From the NCBI GenBank assembly GCA_006503535.1, contig QYRS01000006.1:3348001-3412000 (forward strand): 64,000 nucleotides of DNA, in the 5' to 3' direction. Positions 23,168 to 33,776 of this stretch are shown in pieces. The DNA is from Arthrinium phaeospermum. Its lineage: Eukaryota; Ascomycota; Sordariomycetes; Amphisphaeriales; Apiosporaceae. Under the pieces are notes generated by a model that was given only the letters and a program-made list of their open reading frames with translations, did no database searches and was not told where the DNA came from. Position 1 is the stretch's first letter, and every line of letters begins with the position of its first letter. The position numbers and the translations under genes are program-made.

Positions 23168-23439
23168 ATGGACAAGCTCAAGGGTGCCATTGACTCCAAG
23201 GTCGGCGGAAAGTCGTCGCAGCCCGGCAGCGGCATCGAGCGCACTGCTGACAACGCTGCCAACCAGCGTAAGTTACTCATACTCTCCACCCTCTACCTAC
23301 CTGAACAATCAGACTGACAATTCGTCTTACAGAGGCCGACAAGCTCGGTGCCTCCGCTGGTGTCCCCGCTCAGCACAACGACACCATCCACAAGGGTCTC
23401 GACTCCAAGATCAACGAGAAGATCCCCGGTGGAAACTAA
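23168..23439 (+). CDS. Small hydrophilic stress-type protein
   Basis: Two exons, 23168-23267 and 23333-23439, give 68 aa. The intron has canonical GTAAGT and CTTACAG ends. The product is Gly/Lys/Asp/Ala-rich with no Cys or Trp (MDKLKGAIDSKVGG..., ending KINEKIPGGN). It resembles small, disordered, heat-soluble stress or LEA/CsbD-like proteins abundant in fungi. The exon codons are strongly C-biased at third positions, as in highly expressed genes. Function unassigned; location probably cytosolic. Confidence 0.75.
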
Positions 23440-24395
23440 ATCCCCCCTTCTTCGCCAACGTCTACTTCTACATGACGAAGATTGGAGGGTAATTCGAGCG
23501 GATTGATTGTACAAGATACCAACTACTTCTTGCGATGGAGGCATACTTGTGGGAACATGAGAACTCCATGGCATATTTTATCATGATAGTTACGAGAACG
23601 TAATGATAGATACGATCGAATGGATACAACATAATCACTCAAAACTACTGTTCTTCGCCTCGTGACATGCGTTCAGCTTTGTTTTACCGATGTTCTCGGA
23701 CTGGATGGTCAAGAAATATGTGAAAAGACAGACGTTGGTGATGCATATGCTCACATCTGCCTTATTAAAAAGCGTCATTCTCCCCTGATGTATCACATAC
23801 CTAACAATCAAATATGTGGGCTTTCGGAATCGATCGGAACTCCGAATCAGCATCCATCTTGGACTTCTGAGCCTATTAAAACTGCGAACTGTTGGTGGCT
23901 GAGGTTAAATGTTACTGTGGCAGCCCCTGATTAGTCACTCTAAGTCTTGGTATCTCTCCAATGCCAATTGCTTGGCCATCTGCCAAGTCAAAATATTACC
24001 TTGACTGGCCTGTACTCCCTCTCATAATTAGCAACCCTGTACTTCCCAGCCACGTACTCTATTATGAATCTATGAGTTGTCTTTGATACCTATTTCAAGC
24101 GTATGAGTATCGGGTTGACATTGATGCCCCTAAATCCCTTTCAGTCCTAATATGGCTTCTTTGCTTTCAAATCGCAGATCACCAGCTCTGGCACAGACAG
24201 GTACAACACACCGATGTTCCTAGATACTAGAAATGCCTCCAAGCTGAACTGTTCATCTGCACGAGGAGCCTTTGGGGGCTCAGATTTGCTTGTTGGTCTT
24301 TGGGTACTTCTAACTTTTCATTCCGTATGCCCACTAGGTCTTCACTGCCGCTGTCATTGGCCTGTGACTCAACTAACCTCCTAACTAAAACGGAG

Positions 24396-24480
24396 CTAGT
24401 CACGGGGCCGGAGCTCCGAAATCGTCCACCGGAGGCCGGCACCACGAACCGGGGCTGAGCCCCGACCGGGCCGCCCCGAT
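24396..24480. mobile_element. GC-rich palindromic island, possible mobile-element end
   Basis: A sharply GC-rich block in AT-richer surroundings. It contains the perfect palindrome CGGAGCTCCG (24409-24418) and the hairpin CGGGGCT-g-AGCCCCG (24450-24464), plus several GGCC/CCGG steps. Such structure can mark terminal regions of fungal DNA transposons. No transposase is visible next to it, so the assignment is weak. Confidence 0.3.
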
Positions 24481-26359
24481 CACAAACTTCACTTAATCAC
24501 TTCTTCCCCTCCGAAATTCTGGTGCTTGATCCAATATTCTTTCTCTCCCCACTTTGCTTCACCCATCACTTAATTGTCAACACTTCAACAAACTCTCACA
24601 CCTGTCATTCCTTTCTACCACCCAAGTATCCGGAAGTCCAACACAGCGGCATACACATTTCACCATGAACAAGAGGAGAAATACTCAGCCGGTCCTGGTT
24701 CTCAATTACCGCCGCTAGCTCTGTCGTGAACCGGAATGACAACTCAGCCTGGAGCCGCTCTGCAACCCTCCCCCCTCACAGACTAACGAGAGTTTACTCC
24801 AACACTGCAACACCTTACCCAACAGGTGAAGAGATATTCATGTCTCTAAAGGTGGCCAGGAATGAGTCACTATCCTACTTATGGCTCTATTTTTCGAAAA
24901 GAGGCATTGGATCAGCATTACCCTGGGCGACAAGCTTGCAAGTCTCTTGGTGCGGCCGGCTCATAGAGCTACAGAGCGATAGAGCAGTTCGGAGTCATAA
25001 TGACCTCTACGCACCTATGCGCCTACTCATCGTGTGAGTCACCCAAATGATCTATCATCTCGACTCAGAGTGTATGGAACTGACCAAGTTAGATGCTAGC
25101 AGACAGGATGATGAGACATACCACTGACTAAGCCGGGGTCAGTTAGAGACGCTATGAAGTGTTTGCTACATGTCTTGCCTGTGCTGCTTGCAGCCACTTG
25201 TGCCTGCGACGCACTCTTACATTGTACCACCACTCATGCGTCTCTATTATGCCTCTCTTTCGTTCCTCCTTGAACCAATATTCCTCAACTAAGCCCTGGT
25301 TTCCGACGCCGTGGCGAACTGGCAAGACTCAATCTCGTTCTGCGTTCGTTCGATACGGGGATGCAACAAGAGGCTGGCAGGCAAGCGAGAAACAACAACA
25401 GATTTCAAAAAGAAATACTAGAAGGCTTAGTCTTTCTTGTATTTGCATCCGGCAGCAAGCATCACAGAACTTTGCTGGCTGGATTGACCAAGAAGAAGAG
25501 TGAACAAGTATCGTTCTCTGGCCGGGCTTGTGGGGGGCTGTCTGCATGTTCCCGCTTGCATCCCTGCACTACAAACGGCGCGATACTGGCGTCTCCGACA
25601 AGCACTTTGCTCCAGAGAGCAAACCTGGCTTTCATAGCCTTGAATGGGCATTTGCCAATCTCGCAAAGGACTCTTCAAGCTGATGTATTGTGCGCTTTGC
25701 ATTCAGACTTGTGGAGTTTCGCGCACTTCCCTAATACCCAGGGGGTTTCAACAGTGGGCCATATCCTGCCACCACAGGGCGTTCGCAGAGGTACACTTGC
25801 ACCTCACATGCAGCAAGACAATACTGTCGCCGGCAACAACGACATCGCCGAGGCTTGTCGGCCTCCTCACTGCCATTCTTGAAGAAGCTGAGCTAACCGT
25901 GAGGGATTTCTGAACCGATCTGGAACGTTAGGTACTTGTACCTAAAGAATTGCGTACTTGTGCGAAATTTGTGGCAAGTTTTGTTTCCCACCCACGTTTT
26001 TCGATTTGTTTATCCCACTTCCCCCAGTGGAATAACAAAACAGGGCAGGGAAGGAAAGTGCTTATACGAGACTTTGAGCTCTCGTCAAAGTGGAATAACT
26101 GTTGGCAAGGTACGTTCAAATGTGGTTATCCCGCCTGATTCATCATACGTACACATCTGGCATCACCGGCTCCAAGTCGATTGATTGCGCCATTGAACGC
26201 ACTTGACTGCCGCTGCCTTCAGTGCATTGTTTGCGATCAATCAATGCAAATCCCAATTGTTGATCCCGTCAATCCCAACAACCTCCCATCTTCCCTTTTC
26301 CTCATCTTCCGTCGTATGTTTGGATTCTTTTGGTACGTTTTCACTATCACCATCCCCAC

Positions 26360-26391
26360 CAACATCAACATCAACATCAACATCAACATCT
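26360..26391 (+). repeat. (CAACAT)5 microsatellite in the helicase leader
   Basis: Five tandem CAACAT units about 50-75 bp upstream of the start codon at 26437. CA-rich leaders of this kind are common before fungal start codons. Confidence 0.8.
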
Positions 26392-26436
26392 TCCTCTTCA
26401 TCATTCCATCCTAACCATCGCCAGAACTACGTCAAG

Positions 26437-29400
26437 ATGTACGACCACGTCGATGGCGAAGCTTCGTCCTCCCTCTCCCAGTCGGAGGAGTGGGTCAGTC
26501 TGCCAGAACTGCCCACATCCTCCGAGCTCAACCCCGACTGGGAGAGGGACGGAGAGAAGATCAGAGCCCGTGCCAGGGTCAACGATGTCACTCGACCCTA
26601 CTACACCAAGGACGAGTATCTGCAGAACAACTACTTTCTGCAACGCGAGGATGGCATTGCCAACCTACGCAAGTCCATCTTCGACTTCAAGGAAGACCCC
26701 AATATGATGGACAACAATGACACCTGCATTTACACCAGGGTATGTTGACACCAGTGTACCGCATCTTCCTGTACTGACTTCGTTCCTTCCCTTTGCAGGT
26801 CTTCGTCAAGGGCTACCAGATGACCAACCAAGGACCACTCTGCAGCATCTCATTTTCCACCGAGCGTGCCGGCAAGAAGATCAAATGGAGCAACACCCGC
26901 CGTCTTACTCAAGGCACCATAGTCGCCTTATCAGCAAACGACGACAAGTTCCAGACCCAATGCAAGGTCGCCTCCATCGTTGAGAAGATTGTTGACGGAC
27001 TAATTGTCACGATTCATCTTTTGTGGGCAGATGTCCAAGATGCTGTTTTCGATCCAATGGAGCAGCTTGTAATGGTCGAATCCCGACATGGCTTCTTTGA
27101 AGCTGTTCGCCATTCCCTTGTCGGACTTCAACATGTCGCTACCACAAAATCACCATTGACCAAGTATCTCGTGTTGGGCAGTAACGTTGACGGCACCCCT
27201 CAATACGTGCAGGAACATCCGACCATGGACATATCCCCTCTGATCACCCAACGAACTCCAGATATGCCCCAGAATCTCGAGCTGGCTTGCCAGAACGTCG
27301 ATATTCTCGAAGGCGTGCCTTCCTTTATCGAGCGCTACACGAGCCTCGACGATTCGCAACTTCAGGCCGTTCACCGCATCCTCACCAAAGAGCTGGCCAT
27401 TGTCCAAGGTCCTCCCGGCACGGGAAAAACTTTTACATCGGTGCAAGCATTGCGAATTATGATGCAGTCCCAAGACCCTAATACATCGACGCCAATCATC
27501 GTTGCTGCAGAGACCAACCATGCCGTTGATCAGATCTTAAAGCAGATCGTTGGCTTTGGCTTGGGTGACAAGGTCGTTCGGCTTGGTGGCAGGACCAAGG
27601 ACCAAACCCTCAAGGAGCACAGCGTGCACAACTTGCGTGAGCGGGCTCAGAACATGACCGGTGACACCGACAAGCGCGCCTTCAACGATGCGAACAAAAG
27701 CCGTGGCGTTATCTATCGAGCTCTCGATACCAACCGAAAGCAGTTCAAGAGTCTTGTTGCAACAATCTTCACTAACGGCCTTCTCAAGCCCGACTGCCTT
27801 CTCGAGCAGGAGATCATCACCCAACAGCAATACGATCGTTTTATGGACGAAGACTGGGGCGATGTTAACGCAGACATTATGAGGGATTGGCTCGGTGATT
27901 CGATCTGCCACACAGCCAACCTGCGTCAATTCCGCGATCCCATTTTTAGCACGGAGGAGATCTGTGAAGAAGACGAAGTCGAGGGCGCTGGACTCGAGAT
28001 GGAAGACGATGTCGCCGTCGATGACCTTGACAGCGGTCGCCTGAAGGGAGTATGGATTGACATCGATCGTCTTTACGGCGGCTCCAATGAGTACGGCTAC
28101 CGCGACACCGACATAGCCATGAAGAAGCAGCTCCGCAAGAAGAATCTGTGGGATGTTGAGCAGAAGTTCCGTGGCGCTATCTACGAGCATTGGCAGAAGC
28201 GCCTGGTCGAGAAGAACATGACTGCCTTCCGTGACTTGCTCGCTAACAACATGCGCCTCACGAGAAACCTCAAGACCGGCCGCTGCATTCAAGACTCCCA
28301 GGCGATCAAGAAGATGCAGATCAAGATTGTTGGCTGTACTACTACTGGCTTGTCCAAGTATCGCGACCTCATAACTTCTCTCCAACCTCGAGTCCTCCTT
28401 GTTGAGGAGGCCGCCCAGAGCCGAGAGGCCCAGATCACTGCAGCATTGTTACCCAGCCTCCAGCAGCTCATCCTGGTGGGAGACCATCAGCAGCTCGCGC
28501 CTCATTGCAGCGTGCCAATTCTGGGAGACTATCCACATTATCTTTGCACCTCGATGTTCGAGCGTCTTGTTCAACATCTGCGACTGCCTTTTACTCTGCT
28601 CGAAGTGCAGCGTCGCATGATTCCAGAGATCCGCCAGGTTCTGAGTCCATTCTACAGACAGCTACGAGATCACCCCATGGTCACAGATCCTCTGCACCGA
28701 CCCCCGATCCCAGGAATGAAACACCCACTCTACTTCTGTCACCATGAGTACCCCGAGGAGTTTGATGCGCAGCTCATCAGCCCGTTCAATGTCCATGAGG
28801 CTAAGCACGTTGTCAAGTTTGCCGAATACCTGATCAAGAACGGAACACCCATCGAGAAGATCACCATCTTGACTTTCTACCGCGGCCAGCGGAACAGAAT
28901 CCTACGGGAAGCCGGGGAAGCCAGCAGATGGCGTTATATTACACCCCACAGTCTCAAAGTCAACACGGTTGATTCTTACCAGGGTGAGGAGAATGACGTT
29001 ATCATCCTGTCTCTTGTCCGCAGCAACCTACCCCGCGCAGTGCATCGCGTAGGCTTCGTTGAAGACATCCATCGTGGTGTAGTCTCCATCAGCCGTGCAC
29101 GTCGCGGATTCTACATATTCGGAAACTACTACAACCTGGAGAACGCCACCCTCGAGTCTCACGCGATGTGGAAGCCCGTCCGAGAAGTATTCCAGAGGGG
29201 CGGCTTCTTTAATCCTGATCAGCCCGGCTTGCCCACTCATTGCGCGAAGCACAACCGAACCATTCAGATGGACTCTCCTGATGCATGGGACGGTCTCAGT
29301 GGAGGATGCTACAAGAAGTGCGACGAAGTGTTTCCCGGCTGTGGCCATCCGTGCCAGATGCTTTGTCATCCGTAAGTGGTTTTCCCTTGACTTCTGAGAT

Positions 29401-30161
29401 GCAACAAGTTAGCTAACAACAGATTCTTCAGCATGCCACACGAGAAGCTCCAATGCAGTCAACCGTGCCAGCGCCAGTTGCGCTGTGGTCATGCCTGTCG
29501 GATGGCTTGTGGTGCCAAGTGCCGCTGCGCAGTGGACTGTGCAGCATTCCAAGGCATTCCGCTCCCTCCTGACCAAGCTCAGAGCGTACCTATTCAGAGC
29601 GTCCAGGCCTGGACGGGATATAATGCCCAGGCAGATGATCGTCGTCTGGCTGAACAACAAACCATAGCTGAAGTGGCCGATCTGCTTGTTGGTGCACCGC
29701 GTACGTACGAAACGTCTCTTGTCGACACGTTCCGGCCTGTTACCTTGACTCCAGATGGAACTCGAGCCGTTGGAGACCAGGTCGTCGTCGTCAACAGCAG
29801 CGCCTCTGTGTCTCCGAGCAAGTCGACGGATGATGACGGTCAAGTCGTCGCCAGTCAGTCGCCTGCTTCTTCAGCGAAGAGCTCGACCGTCTCTGCGCCA
29901 AAGATGCCGAAACCTCCTGTTTCCCGACGTCCCGGAAACGTGCGAGTGTCAAACAATACTGGCCGAGGACGACGCGGGCCTATTCGTATCGTTCCTCCCG
30001 TTAAGCTCACGCTGAATTCGGGCGGCGCACAGGATCACTCCCCTGTCATTGCTGAGTGGGAGAGACGGGATGAGGAGGAGGACCTGAAGGTCAATGGAGG
30101 AAGCGCTGCTGTCCTAGAGCAGATTGAGCATGAGGGTAAGAACCTCATCGACTTTGACTAA
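26437..30161 (+). CDS. SF1 (Upf1-like) RNA helicase with NFX1-type zinc finger, Hrr1/SAD-3 type
   Basis: Three exons, 26437-26739, 26799-29371 and 29423-30161, give 1204 aa. The helicase core has Walker A GPPGTGKT near residue 305, Walker B-type VEEAAQ near 635, GDHQQLAPH, LEVQRRM, the motif V-like DSYQGEENDVIILSLVRSN and motif VI ISRARRGFYIF. A large insertion (about 380-560) separates motifs I and II. After about 925, Cys/His-rich NFX1-type fingers follow (GCGHPCQMLCHP, LRCGHACRMACGAKC), and the tail is disordered. This architecture matches ZNFX1 and fission yeast Hrr1, part of the RNA-directed RNA polymerase complex, and Neurospora SAD-3, required for meiotic silencing by unpaired DNA. A role in small-RNA silencing is therefore inferred. 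The catalytic motifs look intact. Confidence 0.9.
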
Positions 30162-31460
30162 AGTCATTTTGTGTCTTTCGGTTCATAGCGTTTGATTAGG
30201 GTGTTTTGCTTGCGTTCTGTTGCATCGACCTTGGGTTGGTTTATAGGACCGCCGTAATGATTAGATAGGCGAATGAGATGTGTATTTCACGCACAATGGA
30301 AATGTGTTACTGTCAGATCTTCCTGCAATGTTGTCCGTTGTAAATGTGTGTAATGCTAGGCTGCCATTGACAATCGAAGCGTTGCCGGGCTGAACGAAAC
30401 AGCCCATAAGCAGCGTGTTCGTAAGTATTTCCCCCGACTCTCCGACATCCTTTCTCTTAGAACTGTTATCGTTTTTAACAAGTTTCTGGGGGGTTGAAGT
30501 TCAATCTGGTCAAATTTTCAAAGGGTTTGCAGACGACCAAGTTAGGTTCTAGAGACATGTACAGTGGAGAGCTACTAACGGTTCAGCGCCATACCCCCCG
30601 CGCTCCAGCGGGGAACCTACGTACAAATGCCGATGGACAACAAATCTAGCATTCCACCTCTAACTCCATGTTGACTGGATGGGAGTGAGCTGGAATCTTT
30701 TAGTTCTATGGTGTGTTCTTGAACTCCATCGATACTCGTCAAGTATGGCACCTTGGTCTCGATCCAGTTGGCATTTGAAGCTAATCTGGCTGTTTGGCGA
30801 TCGATGCGACATAGCTGTAATAGGGCGGCTCCAGTGAACTTGCCCTGACACTCTAGCAGCAACGTTTCTGTGGATCTTGACACTTCTGCCCACTCAAACA
30901 TTCAAGTGCATCCAACGGCTGGCAGCCATAAAGCCACAACTTGTCTACTTGAATGGCTGAAGGAAATTGGGTGATCCTCTGGCTGATATGACCAGGCCCG
31001 AAGGGGCATGTATTTGCGGAACGGACGGCAACGGCGTACATTTGAGCGGTTCAAAATACTTGATTGCCTGGAAAAAGCGAAGCGGGCTGACGCAGTCAAG
31101 GCAGTCATCCAACCAGGCACAGAGCCCCAGGAAAACGCCGCATTTGACGTCATCACCGTTCGAGCCGTTAGCTGAGATATACGGGGAAGTCGAGCAACAT
31201 TGATGAACAAAGAACAAGGAAACACAATTGCTCATATCTCTTGAATTTGCATTATATACTCATCAGAATACCCGGCACTAATTGCGATCGCGATACACCG
31301 GAACTACCTCATCCAATGATACATTAGACTTCAATTGTGCATTACTCTATTCTTGGCTTGGTTCACCGTTCGATCCCATCCCATACATATACCCCTGCTG
31401 GATACCCCTCCTCAATAAGACGCCCATTAAGCACGGGACTGTTCGGAAGGTAGGCAGGCA
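30162..31460. other. Spacer
   Basis: Helicase 3' flank and upstream region of the GH5 gene. Minus-strand frames near 30.6-31.2 kb (60-107 codons) have no recognisable features. Confidence 0.5.
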
Positions 31461-33776
31461 ATGCAGTTCCAGCAAGATGGCAAGACGCTGTTCTTGCGCG
31501 GCGTCAACCTCGCCGATGCGAAATACCCGCCCGGCCGCCCGACCTACCTAAGGGATTCTCTGGACAATGCCGAGAGCTGCACCTACATCGGCGCGCCCCT
31601 CAAGCTCGAGGATGCACCGGAACACCTCGAGAGACTGCGCTACGTGAGTTACAATGTGCTGCGCGTGCCAGTCCCCTGGGAGGCTCTCGAGCACGCCGGC
31701 CCCGGCAAATACGATGACGAGTACATCGACTATGTGTGCAAGCTCGTCAAGATCTGCAACGAGCACGGATTCAAGGTCATCATCAACCCGCATCAGGACC
31801 TCTGGTCGCGCCATGCCGGCGGCAGCGGCGCGCCGCTCTGGACCCTGCACGCCTGCGGCTTGAACCCCGATCGTTTCGGCGAGACGCACGCCGCCATCCG
31901 CTACTGCGAGTGGCCCCTCGACGAGCCCGACCCGGCCAAGAAGGACCCCAAGTCCATCCCGCCCATGATGTGGACGACGAACCACAACCGGCTCGTGTCG
32001 TGCACCGTGTTCGCTCTCTTCTTTGGCGGGCGAGACTTTGCCCCCCTCTGCACCATCAAGGAGGACAACGGTGCCGAGGTTAATATCCAGGACTACCTGC
32101 AGCGCCACTACTACGCGGCCTATGCGCGGTTGGCGGAACGACTGGGCGACTCACCGTTCGGATTCGACGGCATGAATGAGCCTGAACCCGGGTACATCGG
32201 GTGGCAGAACCTGGACGTCAACGAGCGCGAGCACACGGCCAAGATCCACAGCAACCCGACGCCGATCCAGGGCATGCGGCTCGCCATGGGCCGCACGCAG
32301 AACGAGGTGCACGAGTTCCGGCTGGGGCAGACAGGCCCCCACAAGACGGGCACTATGTCCATCAGCCCCGAGAAGGATGTGGGCTGCTGGTTGAAGAAGG
32401 AGGACCCCCGCTGGCCGTTCCGACGCGGCGAGTCGTGGCCCCTCGGCACTTGCATCTGGGCCCTGCACGGCGTCTGGGACGTCGAGTCGGGCGAGCTCCG
32501 GCGCCCGGATTACTTCGCCGACCTGCCGCACACGTCGGAAGCGGCGACGAAGAAGGAGAACGAGGCGGGCAGCGTCGAGTTCACGTTCGTCGAGTCGTAC
32601 TGGCGCGAGTTCCACCGGCAGTGGACGGAGAGCGTGGTGCGCAAGCACTCGTCCAAGACGGTCAGCTTCATGCAGCCGTGCGTGTTCTCGCCGCTGCCGG
32701 CCCCCTCGCCGCCGGCCTCGGCGGGCTCGGACGCGCACCCGAAGTCGCTGAGCGGGCAGACGGGCGAGAAGCTGGGCAAGGCGGAGCAGATGGGCCTGCT
32801 GGCGTACAGCCCGCACTTCTACGACGGGCTGACGGTGATGCGGCGGCACTGGCACGAGAGCTGGAACGCCGACGTGGTCGGGCTGATCCGGGGCCACTAC
32901 AAGTTCAAGGCGTTCGGGCTGCGGGTCGGCAAGGGCAAGGTCCGCAAGGTCATCTCGGACCAGATCGGGCGGCTGGCGCTCGACGGGGCGGAGCAGGGGG
33001 TGCCTACGCTGATCGGGGAGACGGGGATCCCGTTCAACTTGGACGACGGGAAGGCTTACCGGGTCTCGCGGCCGAGCTCGAAGGCGCCGTCGCCGAGCGG
33101 GTCGCCGATTCCTAGCGCGGAGAAGAACGAGAAGAGCGCCGACGATTCTACAGCTACAGCCACGGACGGCGACGGCGACAATAACGAGGAGGAAGGTGGT
33201 GAGGGTGGCGGAGGTGACTACACGGCCCACGTCAAGGCCATGGACGCCCTGGTGTCGGCGTGCGACGACCACCTCGTCAACTTCACGCTCTGGGCCTACT
33301 CGGCCGTCAACACGCACGAGTGGGGCGACGGCTGGAACGGCGAGGACCTGAGTCTGTACTGCCCCGAGACGGGCTCGTTCCCGCAGCACCCCTACCTGGC
33401 CGGGTCCCGGGCTCCGGCGTCTTGGTGCCGACCTTACGTGCAGAGCCTTGCTCCCGCATCATCGTCTACGAAGCTGGTGCGCATGGCTTTCGACCTCAAG
33501 ACTTCGCGGTTCGAGGCCGAGGTCGAGGTCGGCGAGCAGCAGCAGGGCGACGGGGAGGTGGTCGCGAGCGTCTACGTCCCGTGGCTTCACTACCGGCAGA
33601 GCGACGAGCAGGCGGAGCAGCTGGCGCTGCAGGTCCAGGTTGCAGACGGCGATGCCTGGGAGGTTCAGGGGCAGATGCTGACTTGGCGGATCCGCGGCGG
33701 CGGCAGGAAGAAGCTGGAGATTGAGAGGCAGGGGGGCGTGTTGTCGGCTCGGGAGTTGGGGACCATTATCGTGTGA
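31461..33776 (+). CDS. GH5 endoglycoceramidase-related / steryl-beta-glucosidase-type enzyme
   Basis: A single 771-aa frame. It opens directly in the family start (FLRGVNLADAKYP), followed by VLRVPVPWEALEHAGPG and IINPHQDLWSRHAGGSGAP. The acid/base Glu240 lies in GFDGMNEPEPGY and the nucleophile Glu520 in TLIGETGIPF. There is no signal peptide, as in intracellular EGCrP-type GH5 enzymes that cleave fungal glucosylceramide or ergosteryl glucoside. The length and the roughly 200-residue insertion between the catalytic residues fit that subfamily. An acidic low-complexity insert follows the nucleophile (about 540-590), and a C-terminal beta domain ends the protein. Whether it prefers glucosylceramide or steryl glucoside cannot be read from the sequence. 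A short upstream coding exon is possible. Confidence 0.88.
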   Translation: MQFQQDGKTLFLRGVNLADAKYPPGRPTYLRDSLDNAESCTYIGAPLKLEDAPEHLERLRYVSYNVLRVPVPWEALEHAGPGKYDDEYIDYVCKLVKICNEHGFKVIINPHQDLWSRHAGGSGAPLWTLHACGLNPDRFGETHAAIRYCEWPLDEPDPAKKDPKSIPPMMWTTNHNRLVSCTVFALFFGGRDFAPLCTIKEDNGAEVNIQDYLQRHYYAAYARLAERLGDSPFGFDGMNEPEPGYIGWQNLDVNEREHTAKIHSNPTPIQGMRLAMGRTQNEVHEFRLGQTGPHKTGTMSISPEKDVGCWLKKEDPRWPFRRGESWPLGTCIWALHGVWDVESGELRRPDYFADLPHTSEAATKKENEAGSVEFTFVESYWREFHRQWTESVVRKHSSKTVSFMQPCVFSPLPAPSPPASAGSDAHPKSLSGQTGEKLGKAEQMGLLAYSPHFYDGLTVMRRHWHESWNADVVGLIRGHYKFKAFGLRVGKGKVRKVISDQIGRLALDGAEQGVPTLIGETGIPFNLDDGKAYRVSRPSSKAPSPSGSPIPSAEKNEKSADDSTATATDGDGDNNEEEGGEGGGGDYTAHVKAMDALVSACDDHLVNFTLWAYSAVNTHEWGDGWNGEDLSLYCPETGSFPQHPYLAGSRAPASWCRPYVQSLAPASSSTKLVRMAFDLKTSRFEAEVEVGEQQQGDGEVVASVYVPWLHYRQSDEQAEQLALQVQVADGDAWEVQGQMLTWRIRGGGRKKLEIERQGGVLSARELGTIIV

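Larger units (their letters stand above)
23440..26436. other. Long gene-poor spacer with a GC-rich island
   Basis: About 3 kb. Scattered frames of up to about 170 codons lack any domain. It includes the palindromic GC-rich island at 24.4 kb and the leader of the helicase gene. I cannot support a gene, but mobile-element relics are possible. Confidence 0.45.

Noticed and set aside
27537..28385. 282-codon minus-strand frame opposite the helicase
   Set aside because: Antisense of the helicase insertion region; Leu/Val-rich with no motif.
32151..33389. 412-codon minus-strand frame opposite the GH5 gene
   Set aside because: Arg/Pro/Val-rich antisense shadow with no domain; the plus strand carries catalytic motifs.
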